In this document: positions 9,712 to 16,834 of the stretch, one piece after another
How positions within the stretch are numbered: position 1 is the first letter of the stretch
Layout of the letters: every line of letters begins with the position of its first letter
From: Pseudomonas sp. Fl4BN1
GTDB lineage: Bacteria > Pseudomonadota > Gammaproteobacteria > Pseudomonadales > Pseudomonadaceae
Direction of reading: 5' to 3'
Assembly (NCBI RefSeq): GCF_009908285.1
Contig: NZ_JAAARM010000014.1
Location: 116,344 to 180,343 of the forward strand
DNA length: 64,000 bases
Translations under genes and position numbers: made by a program
The notes under the pieces: model-generated
What the model was told of the DNA's origin: nothing
Database searches by the model: none
The model's input: the letters and a program-made list of their open reading frames with translations, nothing else

Positions 9712-10218
9712 ATGCACAGTCCCGTAGACACCAAAGCCATAGTCGCCAACCTCTACAGTGAGAATTACCGCTGGTTGCGGGCCTGGCTGTATCGCCGATT
9801 GCAGTGCCCGCAGGATGCCGCGGACCTGACCCAGGACACCTTCGTGCGCACCCTGACCGCCGGCCAACTGGCCGATCTCAACGAGCCACGGGCCTTTCTC
9901 GCCACCGTGGCCAGGCGCTTGTTGAGCAACCTGTTCCGGCGCCGTGCCCTGGAGCAGCAGTACCTGCTGGAGCTGGGCCGGCTGCCCCAGGCCTTCAGCC
10001 CCTCCGAAGAGGACCTGGCACTGGTGCGCGAAGCGCTGGAGCTGATCGATCGGCTGCTGGAAGGTTTGCCGCAACGGGCGCGCCAGGCTTTTATCCTGCA
10101 TCGCCTTGAGGGCTTGTCGCAGCCACAGATTGGCGAGCGCCTGGGGGTGTCCCTGGCGACCGTCGAGCGTGACCTGCGGCGGGCCTTCCTGCATTGCCTC
10201 AGCGAGGGCGCCCCATGA
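9712..10218 (+). CDS. ECF sigma factor, FecI family (iron starvation)
   Basis: The 168-residue protein has region 2 (ENYRWLRAWLYRRL...DAADLTQDTFVRTL) and region 4 (LPQRARQAFILHRLEGLSQPQIGERLGVSLATVERDL), the normal layout and size for FecI-type factors. I prefer the ATG at 9712 because the in-frame ATG at 9679 lies in the Fur box. The stop overlaps the start of the FecR gene (ATGA), so the two are translationally coupled. The likely target is the TonB receptor gene just downstream, induced when its siderophore is bound. It is not PvdS: the partner receptor and the anti-sigma gene are directly adjacent. Confidence 0.92.
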   Translation: MHSPVDTKAIVANLYSENYRWLRAWLYRRLQCPQDAADLTQDTFVRTLTAGQLADLNEPRAFLATVARRLLSNLFRRRALEQQYLLELGRLPQAFSPSEEDLALVREALELIDRLLEGLPQRARQAFILHRLEGLSQPQIGERLGVSLATVERDLRRAFLHCLSEGAP

Positions 10219-11174
10219 GCCGTAGCGCCATCGACCAGGCCAATCGCGCCGCTGTGGATTGGCTGCTGAAGCTGGAATCCAGCACGCCGGGGGATGCCGT
10301 GCAGCAAGCGTTTGCCCACTGGCTGGCGCAGAGCGGCGAGCACGCCGCTGCCTGGCAGCGGGTCAATGCCGTGCTCAGCCAGCCCTTGCAGCAACTGCAG
10401 GGCGCCGGGCAGTTGCAGGCGGCCAGCCGGGCCTTGCGTTCGCTGCCTTCGCCGGCGCGGCGCAAGGTGCTGGGCGGCGGCCTGGCGTTGCTGGTGCTGG
10501 GGGGCGGTGCTGCCGGGCTGGTCAACCGCGTGCTGCCCCTGGGCCAGGTGCTGGCCGACCTGGATACCGCCACCGGCCAGCGCAAGTCCATGACCCTGGC
10601 CGATGGCAGCCGCATCCACTTGAATGCCCGCAGCGCGGTGGATATCCGCTTCGATGCCGGGCAGCGGCGCATTGTCCTGCGTGAAGGCACGGTGCAGGTC
10701 GAGGTCGCCGCCGACCCGGCGCGGCCGTTTATCGTCGAAAGCCGCGAGGGTCGGGTGCAGGCCCTGGGCACTCGTTTCATGGTCAGTCGCAACGACCTTG
10801 GCAGTCTGGTTTCGGTGCAGCAGCACAGCGTACTGCTGAGCACGCCCCAGGGCCGCCAGCAGCGTGTCGAGGCCGGTGAAGCCTTTGCCTTCAACGCGCA
10901 AGGCATCGAGCGCCAGGCGCCGTCGCTGCGCACCCGGGTGGACTGGCTCGACGGCCGCATCGATGTGCGCAACGAGCCCCTGGGCGAATTGATCGAGCTG
11001 TTGCGGCCCTACCGCAGCGGCCTGTTGCGCATCAGCCCGCAAGCGGCGCGGGTGCGGGTCTACGGGGTGTTCCCCCTGGATGACAGCGATCAGGTGCTGC
11101 TGTCTCTGGGCGAAACCCTGCCGATCCAGGTGACCCGCTATGGCTTCTGGCTGACCCGCATCGAGCTGCGCTGA
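10215..11174 (+). CDS. FecR-type anti-sigma/signal-transducing membrane protein
   Basis: The 319-residue protein has an N-terminal cytoplasmic DUF4880-type region (IDQANRAAVDWLLKLES), a single membrane segment (residues ~97-113, GGGLALLVLGGGAAGLV), and a periplasmic FecR domain (ADGSRIHLNARSAVDIRF...VLREGTVQVEV, GTRFMVSR) with the usual C-terminal STN-interacting part. It would pass the signal from the receptor's N-terminal domain to the sigma factor encoded just before. The ATG at 10215 overlaps the sigma-factor stop. Confidence 0.93.
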   Translation: MSRSAIDQANRAAVDWLLKLESSTPGDAVQQAFAHWLAQSGEHAAAWQRVNAVLSQPLQQLQGAGQLQAASRALRSLPSPARRKVLGGGLALLVLGGGAAGLVNRVLPLGQVLADLDTATGQRKSMTLADGSRIHLNARSAVDIRFDAGQRRIVLREGTVQVEVAADPARPFIVESREGRVQALGTRFMVSRNDLGSLVSVQQHSVLLSTPQGRQQRVEAGEAFAFNAQGIERQAPSLRTRVDWLDGRIDVRNEPLGELIELLRPYRSGLLRISPQAARVRVYGVFPLDDSDQVLLSLGETLPIQVTRYGFWLTRIELR

Positions 11175-11263
11175 TTCTTTTCAAAAAAAAGCCGGGACGG
11201 TGAGGGGGTTGGGCTTTTCCCGTGTCCTGGTTATGGAAAGCCAACCTACAACGAGCCCTTTCC

Positions 11264-13711
11264 ATGCCCCAGATTATTTTCCGTCCCAGCCTGCTGGCGA
11301 TGGCTGTCGTTCTGAGTTACGCCGCTCTGCCCGCTGTCGCCCACGCCACGGCCACCGCGCAACAGGCTGAGGCCAGCCGGTCGTTCAATCTTCCCGCCGG
11401 TGACCTGGGCGAGACCTTGAGCCGCATCGCCCGGGACAGCGGCCGGGTGCTGTCGGTGGCCCCGGAGCTGCTCGTCGGTAAGCGCGCCAGCCGGGTCAGC
11501 GGCCAACTGACCCCCGAGCAGGCCGTGCAGCAGGCCCTGGCGGGCAGCGGTCTGGGCTTGACCACGACCCCCAGCGGCACCTGGAGTCTCTACCCGTTAC
11601 CCGAAGGTTCGGCGTTGCAATTGCAACCGACCCATATCCAGGGCCAGGGCCAAGTCCAGGAGCAGGCCTGGGGCCCGGTGGATGGCTACGTGGCCACCCG
11701 CAGCGCCACCGCGACCAAGACCGACACACCGATCCTGGAAATTCCCCAGACCATCAACGTGGTCACCGCCGACCAGGTGCAGACCCAGGGTGCGCGCAAC
11801 CTGACCCAGGTGCTGCGCTACACGCCGGGGCTGAGCGTCAACGGCTACACCGACCGCAACACCATTGCCGACGAGATCACCAGCCGCGGTTTCACCCCGA
11901 CCCCGCTGTACCTGGACGGCGCCTACCTGCCCTATGCCGGCAGCCTGGGCGGGGCGCCGCAGATCGATCCCTACACCCTGGAACGCATCGAGGTGCTCAA
12001 GGGCCCGTCGTCGGTGCTCTACGGGCAGAACCAGCCCGGCGGCCTGGTCAACCTGGTGTCCAAGCGCCCCAGCAGCACGCCGCAACATCAGGTCAAGTTC
12101 GGCCTGGGCAGCTACAACCGGGTCAACGGCGCCCTGGACAGCAGTGGCCCGCTGGATGACCAGGGGGAGTTCTCCTACCGCCTGATCGGCGTGGCGAAGA
12201 AGGGCAACGAGCAGGTCGCCCACACCAACAGCCAGCGCACCCTGCTGGCGCCGAGCCTGACCTGGAGCCCGAGCGACGCCACCCGCCTGACGCTGTTCGC
12301 GCAGATCCAGCGCGACGATGGCCTGGCCGACTACCAGGCGTTGCCAAAGATCGGCACCCTCGAACGCAGCCCCGACGGGCGCAAGATCGACCGCGATTTC
12401 TTCAACGGCGATTCGCACTACAACAATTACAAGCGCGACCAGTACATCCTCGGCTACGAGCTGAGCCAGGCCTTGAACGACGACCTGAAGTGGCGCTCCA
12501 GCGCCCGCTACATCGACGTGCGCGACCGCTACACGGGCTTCTACCTGCGCGGCTTCGTCACCGAAGCTGGCGGCGCGACCGACTACACCCGGGCCACCCG
12601 CACCAAGCTCGACTGGCAGCAGCACAACACGGCCTACACCCTGGACAACAACCTGGAGTACCGCTTCAACACCGGCGCCCTTGAGCACACTGCCCTGGCG
12701 GGTGTGGACTATCGCCACTTCAACCGCAAGTACACCGGCTACAACGCCTACGGGGTCTTGCCGGTGGAGCTGTACGGCAAGAACAACTACGACACCCGCA
12801 GCGTCACTCCCCAACTGACCACCCGCTGGGACAACACCGTCAGCCAGACCGGCCTCTACGCCCAGGACCAGATCAAGCTCGACCAATGGCTACTGACCAT
12901 CGGCGGCCGCCAGGACTGGGCCGAAGTGGAAAACAAGGACCTGCTGGCGCGCAGCATTGTTGAACAGCGGGACCACAAGTTCACCGGCCGGGTGGGCCTG
13001 ACCTACCTGACCGATTTCGGTCTGGCGCCCTATGTGAGCTATTCCCAGTCCTTCCTGCCGACCGTGGGCACCGGTGCGCCGGAGCGTGGCGCCAAGGCCT
13101 TCAAGCCGACCGAGGGCGAGCAGTATGAAGTGGGGGTGAAATACCAGCCCCTGGACAAGACCCTGATGACCGCGTCGGTGTTCCAGGTCAAGCAGAAGAA
13201 CGCCCTGACCAGCGACATCCAGTACCCCGAATACAGCGCGCAGCAGGGCGAGGTGCGTTCCCGGGGCATCGAACTGGAAATCAAATCCAGCCTGGACAAC
13301 ATCGATCTGATGGCCGCCGCCACCTACATCGACTCCTTCTATACCAAGGCCAATGACGCCACCAAGGGCAACCGCAATGAAGCCCAGGCGCCGGTCTCGG
13401 CCAGTGCCTGGGTCGACTACCACTTCACCCAGGCGGCGCTCAACGGCCTGACCTTCGGCGTCGGCGCGCGCTACACCGGCAAGAAGCCGGGGGATTCGGG
13501 CAACAGCTTCAGCACGCCGGCCTATGTGGTGTACGACACCACGGTCAGCTACGACCTGGGCAAGCTCGACCCGAGCCTGCGCGGGCTGAAAAGCAGCCTC
13601 AACGTGCAGAACCTGTTTGACCGGGAATACGTCTCGGACTGCAACTACAACTTCGGCTGCTATTACGGCCAGGAGCGGGTGGCCTCGGTGGAAATGAGCT
13701 ACGACTGGTAA
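11264..13711 (+). CDS. TonB-dependent siderophore receptor with signalling domain
   Basis: The 815-residue outer-membrane protein has a signal peptide ending near AVAHATA. An N-terminal STN signalling domain follows (FNLPAGDLGETLSRIARDSG through LYPL), then a plug (IPQTINVVTADQV, RGFTPTPLYLDG, IEVLKGPSSVLYGQNQPGG) and a 22-strand barrel ending in an aromatic residue (MSYDW). The STN domain and the adjacent sigma/anti-sigma genes show it is a transducer that induces its own synthesis. By plug and barrel sequence it looks like the FhuA/FiuA/FoxA (hydroxamate) group; the substrate cannot be fixed from sequence alone. I chose the ATG at 11264 rather than 11222 because the signal peptide begins there. 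Confidence 0.93.
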   Translation: MPQIIFRPSLLAMAVVLSYAALPAVAHATATAQQAEASRSFNLPAGDLGETLSRIARDSGRVLSVAPELLVGKRASRVSGQLTPEQAVQQALAGSGLGLTTTPSGTWSLYPLPEGSALQLQPTHIQGQGQVQEQAWGPVDGYVATRSATATKTDTPILEIPQTINVVTADQVQTQGARNLTQVLRYTPGLSVNGYTDRNTIADEITSRGFTPTPLYLDGAYLPYAGSLGGAPQIDPYTLERIEVLKGPSSVLYGQNQPGGLVNLVSKRPSSTPQHQVKFGLGSYNRVNGALDSSGPLDDQGEFSYRLIGVAKKGNEQVAHTNSQRTLLAPSLTWSPSDATRLTLFAQIQRDDGLADYQALPKIGTLERSPDGRKIDRDFFNGDSHYNNYKRDQYILGYELSQALNDDLKWRSSARYIDVRDRYTGFYLRGFVTEAGGATDYTRATRTKLDWQQHNTAYTLDNNLEYRFNTGALEHTALAGVDYRHFNRKYTGYNAYGVLPVELYGKNNYDTRSVTPQLTTRWDNTVSQTGLYAQDQIKLDQWLLTIGGRQDWAEVENKDLLARSIVEQRDHKFTGRVGLTYLTDFGLAPYVSYSQSFLPTVGTGAPERGAKAFKPTEGEQYEVGVKYQPLDKTLMTASVFQVKQKNALTSDIQYPEYSAQQGEVRSRGIELEIKSSLDNIDLMAAATYIDSFYTKANDATKGNRNEAQAPVSASAWVDYHFTQAALNGLTFGVGARYTGKKPGDSGNSFSTPAYVVYDTTVSYDLGKLDPSLRGLKSSLNVQNLFDREYVSDCNYNFGCYYGQERVASVEMSYDW

Positions 13712-13884
13712 CGCCGGGCAGGGGCAGTGGCTGGTGTTGCCTGCGCCTGCTTCCCTGGCATGGAGTGGATCTGAAGGCCGTGGAACAGCGTCTGAAAGTA
13801 AGGCAGTTCGCTTTCTTTTGTAAGGCAAATCCGAGAAACTGCTGGCCGCTTGAATGCGTCTGGTGGGCGGGCTAGGGTGCTGGA

Positions 13885-14044
13885 GCCATCGTCAAATCGA
13901 TGGCTCGGATGTGCAAGTCCGGACTGTTACCAGACGCATAAACGCTCAGTCATGCCTGAGCGTTTTCATGTTCGCCGTGTTATGGCGACCGTGCGCGGGA
14001 GATCTTCGGATCTGCCGGGGTTCTGGTAACTCGGTCTTGCACAC
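13885..14044 (+). other. Conserved non-coding leader element, copy 1
   Basis: Within the gene-free stretch 13712-14118 lies a hairpin (GCCATCG/CGATGGC, 13885-13904), box A ATCGATGGCTCGG-A-TGTGCAAG-T-CCGG (13896-13922), a second hairpin with T-run (13941-13966) and box B (13982-14044). Boxes A and B recur downstream of the small gene at 14592-14618 and 14648-14709, in the same orientation, without the second hairpin. I see no protein-coding signal in it. The rest of 13712-13884 holds nothing I recognise. Confidence 0.7.
13941..13968 (+). terminator. Hairpin with T-run inside the leader element
   Basis: Perfect 9-bp stem AACGCTCAG/CTGAGCGTT with a 6-base loop, followed by TTTC. It could end transcription from the receptor gene or act as an attenuator for the small gene at 14119. 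It is absent from the second copy of the element. Confidence 0.6.
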
Positions 14045-14118
14045 CCGCGTACGGCTGCCACCTTTATTCGTGTGCAAGCGAACGGTGTCAGCTCCTTTTC
14101 ATTACCAGGAGTTTGACC

Positions 14119-14484
14119 ATGAAAAAGCTTGTCCCCGATCCACCCACTTCCTATCGCGACCCCGAACTCAAGGCTGCCAACGCCACCTTGCGCGTGGCCC
14201 TGGCCCAGCAACCGCTGGACCCCGGGCTGTTCCAGCGCAATACCCAATCCAAAGCGGTTTCTCCTGACTCCCTGTTCAGCGTGCGCGAAGGCGTCAGCGC
14301 CGAAGAGGCATTGGTGCATGTGGCGCTGCTGCTCAAATGCGCCGAAGAGGTCTGCGATGAGATCACCCAGCAGGGCAGTGGCCTGGAGCGCGGGCTGATC
14401 TGGTCCATGGTGCATTCCGTAGAGATGGCCCGGGCGGTGGTGGAAGCCTTGCTCGACGGCCAGCACGCGCCGGTCGATCGCTAA
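14119..14484 (+). CDS. Small DUF3077-like protein
   Basis: The 121-residue protein has a good ribosome site (AGGAG, 8 bases before ATG). The N-terminal half is polar and probably flexible (MKKLVPDPPTSYRDPELKAA). The C-terminal half has the pattern FSVREGVSAEEALVHVALLLKCAEEV and a second helix, as in the DUF3077-type proteins often seen in fluorescent pseudomonads. No signal peptide or membrane segment is present. Function is unknown. It stands alone, facing the fimbrial operon, and is bracketed by two copies of a conserved non-coding element, a cassette-like arrangement. Confidence 0.82.
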   Translation: MKKLVPDPPTSYRDPELKAANATLRVALAQQPLDPGLFQRNTQSKAVSPDSLFSVREGVSAEEALVHVALLLKCAEEVCDEITQQGSGLERGLIWSMVHSVEMARAVVEALLDGQHAPVDR

Positions 14485-14591
14485 CCGCCATCGACCGCAC
14501 GCAGGGTCATCCGTTGCAAGGAACATCCGCGAAGCAGCGGACTGCGCGAGTGCGCCTGAAGGGCGCACCCGTGTGTTGCAGGCTTGGCCTG

Positions 14592-14709
14592 ATCGATGGC
14601 TCGGCTGTGCAAGCCCGGTCATGTCGGCGCATCGTTGTTTCTGCGTCATGGCAGCGGTGCATGGCAGGCTTTCGAGTCCGCCGGGTTCCGAACGGCGGTA
14701 TTGCTCGAC
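14592..14709 (+). other. Conserved non-coding element, copy 2 (no gene behind it)
   Basis: Box A (14592-14618) matches 13896-13922 with two changes in 27 bases. Box B (14648-14709) matches 13982-14044 more loosely (ATGGC-G-CCGTGC..., CCGGG-TTC, GGTaTTGC). The 30-base hairpin that separates A and B in copy 1 is missing. It ends 25 bases before the 3' end of the fimbrial chaperone gene, so no small gene follows it. Confidence 0.65.
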
Positions 14710-14733
14710 GGGCGTCTGGGCGCTGCGTTCGAC

Positions 14734-15480
14734 TCAGGGCTTCAGTGGGGCGCTGCCGGGTCGCAGGTTGCCATCGTCGTCGACACGGCTGAATTCAACC
14801 GTGGTGGCGCCGCGGGTGAAGCGCTCAGGTTGCGAGAGCGGCAAGGCGAGCTCGGCAAAAGGCGCAATCATGGTGCCTGGCACGGCCTGGCGGGTGGCGC
14901 CGTGTTTCAGCTGGATCTCGCTGAGGGTGGCGAAGTACGGCGTCGGGTTCTCGATGCGCAGCAGGGGGCTGTCCGCGCTGTTATCCAGGGTGAACCGCAG
15001 CTGCTGATTGAGGCTGTCCGGGCTGCCGGGCAGGTGCTCCGGGCGCACCAGCACTTTCATCTGCGTGCGCAGGGTCACGGTCAGGCGTGTGGTGTCCGGT
15101 GGCAGGGGCGTGTTGGGGCGGGGAGGGATCTCGTAGAGATTGAGCCAGAACAGCGACTCGCGATCCTTGGGTAGCGCTTCGCCGGTGTAGATCAACCGCA
15201 GGTTGCGCTGCTCGCCCGGCTCCATGCGAAAAATCGCCGGCAGTGGGAGGATCGGCGCTTGGGTCGTGTCCGGTGTCGAACCCGGCTCGCCGTCATCGAC
15301 CCAGGTTTGCACCACCACCGGGTAGGGGTTCTGGTTCATCACCTGCAGGGAGGTTTCGGTGGTGTTGGCGGCAAACACCACCCGGGTTTTTTCCGCCGTG
15401 ACCCCGGCGAGGGCGACGCCGATGGGCGCCAGCAGGCCAAGGGCAAGGAGTAATGGGGCCAACAAGGGTTTACTGGACAC
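14734..15480 (-). CDS. Fimbrial periplasmic chaperone (second of two)
   Basis: The 248-residue protein has a signal peptide (ending near GVALA) and the PapD/FimC pattern: VTAEKTRVVFAANTTETSLQVMNQNPYPVVVQTWVDD, IFRMEPGEQRNLRLIY with the conserved Arg region, and ESLFWLNLYEIPP in the pilin-binding strand. It is the last gene of the fimbrial operon and its start overlaps the end of the tip-protein gene by 11 bases. The role is folding and delivery of pilus subunits to the usher. A second chaperone in one operon suggests a dedicated partner, perhaps the large tip protein encoded just before it. Confidence 0.92.
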   Translation of the reverse strand: MSSKPLLAPLLLALGLLAPIGVALAGVTAEKTRVVFAANTTETSLQVMNQNPYPVVVQTWVDDGEPGSTPDTTQAPILPLPAIFRMEPGEQRNLRLIYTGEALPKDRESLFWLNLYEIPPRPNTPLPPDTTRLTVTLRTQMKVLVRPEHLPGSPDSLNQQLRFTLDNSADSPLLRIENPTPYFATLSEIQLKHGATRQAVPGTMIAPFAELALPLSQPERFTRGATTVEFSRVDDDGNLRPGSAPLKP

Positions 15481-16834
15481 GAATGATCACCTGCGCGGTG
15501 GCTTCTATGCGCCCGGCCGTTACCGTCTGGCCCGCCAGTTTTTCCAGGGTGGCGCTGAAGGTTTCCCGGTAGCGCCTGATTCCGCCCTGGGTATCGAGCA
15601 GCACCGAGGCCGGCCCTTGGGCGGGATACCAGCCACCGCTGTTGTTGCTGCCGGTATTCAGGCTGGTCAGCAGCTTTACATTCTGATTGTTGCGCTGGAT
15701 GCGGATGCCCACGCCTGAGGCGATGCCCGCGCTGCCGTAGCGGTCGGACAGCAGGTAGGACGCGCCGCCGCCACTGACCAGCCCCAGGCGCTCGGCCGCT
15801 GCCAGGCTGCCGGCAGATACCAGGATGCCCATGGCCGTGGCATTGGTTGCCACGCCGGAGACCGCGGTTGCTTCGCACTTGAATTCGATGTCGAAAGGCA
15901 GTTTTCGGCTGCTGCCGGCGTTCAGTTCGGGAATGGAGATGGTGCCGAAAGTCACCACCGGGGTGACGTTGTTCACCGAGCAAGTGGCAGAGCGGCGAAT
16001 GCTCACCTTGCCGTACAAGCCGATGGTACCTGGCCAGTAGTCGGGCCAGCCCGGCCAGTTGTTGAGGTGGTTGGTTCCGACGATCGGACCACTGATGCCA
16101 GGTCCGGTGAACGCGATGTAGGCATTGGGTTGGGTGTAGCCATACATCCCGGGGTCGGTGACACCGATGCCGTTGGGGACGGCGACACGATAGAGCTCGG
16201 TGCGTATCCGGCTCAGATTCTTGGCCTTGACCAGCAGGAAGCCTCGCGAGTCGACATCCAGGCCGGTGAGGCTGCGGGCTTTCCAGATATTGGTGAACAC
16301 CTCGCCGGTTTCCAGGTTGGTCAGGCGGCTGATCACGTCTTTCCAGACGGTGGCGAAGCCGCCGGATACGCCGATGCTGGTGCCGTATTCGTAGTTCTGG
16401 TGGCCGCTGTAGGCGTTATCGCCGTTGGTCGAGTACATCTCGAAGAGTTTGCCGGCGTCTTCGGGGGCGCAGCGGTAAAACACCATGTCCGGATTGTCCT
16501 GTACGTTGTTTCCGTACTCCATGAACGTGGCCACTCCCGAGGCCAGCAGGGTCCCGGGTGGCTGGAACTCGGGGCTGGTGACGTTGATCACGTTGGGCAG
16601 CCCCAGCGAGCCATTGCAGGTGTCACAGGCGTAGATCCGCCGTGCGGAGCCCTCGCCTGGACGGATCTCGTAGAGGTTGGTGGTGGTGGCGGTACCCACC
16701 CTGGCGACCCAGTAACACTGGGCCCGGGCGCTTTCACTCAACGCCAGCATGAGCATCGAGCCGAGTATCCAGGCCAGGGTGTGCCGACGGACTCGGCGTG
16801 TGTGAACGGGGGGCATGGCAGTCGTACCTTTCAT
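15470..16834 (-). CDS. Fimbrial tip protein/adhesin candidate
   Basis: The 454-residue secreted protein has a signal peptide ending near SESARA. The N-terminal ~280 residues (Cys-rich, CYWVARVG, YACDTCNGS) form a lectin-like candidate domain. The C-terminal ~170 residues have the fimbrial-subunit pattern (ATCSVNNVTPVVTFGTISI, FKCEAT, ATLEKLAGQTVTAGRIEATAQVIIRVQ). This two-domain build is that of tip adhesins such as FimH. Its ATG overlaps the usher stop (ATGA); a second ATG at 16816 with AAAGG before it is also possible. Ligand unknown. Confidence 0.82.
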   Translation of the reverse strand: MKGTTAMPPVHTRRVRRHTLAWILGSMLMLALSESARAQCYWVARVGTATTTNLYEIRPGEGSARRIYACDTCNGSLGLPNVINVTSPEFQPPGTLLASGVATFMEYGNNVQDNPDMVFYRCAPEDAGKLFEMYSTNGDNAYSGHQNYEYGTSIGVSGGFATVWKDVISRLTNLETGEVFTNIWKARSLTGLDVDSRGFLLVKAKNLSRIRTELYRVAVPNGIGVTDPGMYGYTQPNAYIAFTGPGISGPIVGTNHLNNWPGWPDYWPGTIGLYGKVSIRRSATCSVNNVTPVVTFGTISIPELNAGSSRKLPFDIEFKCEATAVSGVATNATAMGILVSAGSLAAAERLGLVSGGGASYLLSDRYGSAGIASGVGIRIQRNNQNVKLLTSLNTGSNNSGGWYPAQGPASVLLDTQGGIRRYRETFSATLEKLAGQTVTAGRIEATAQVIIRVQ

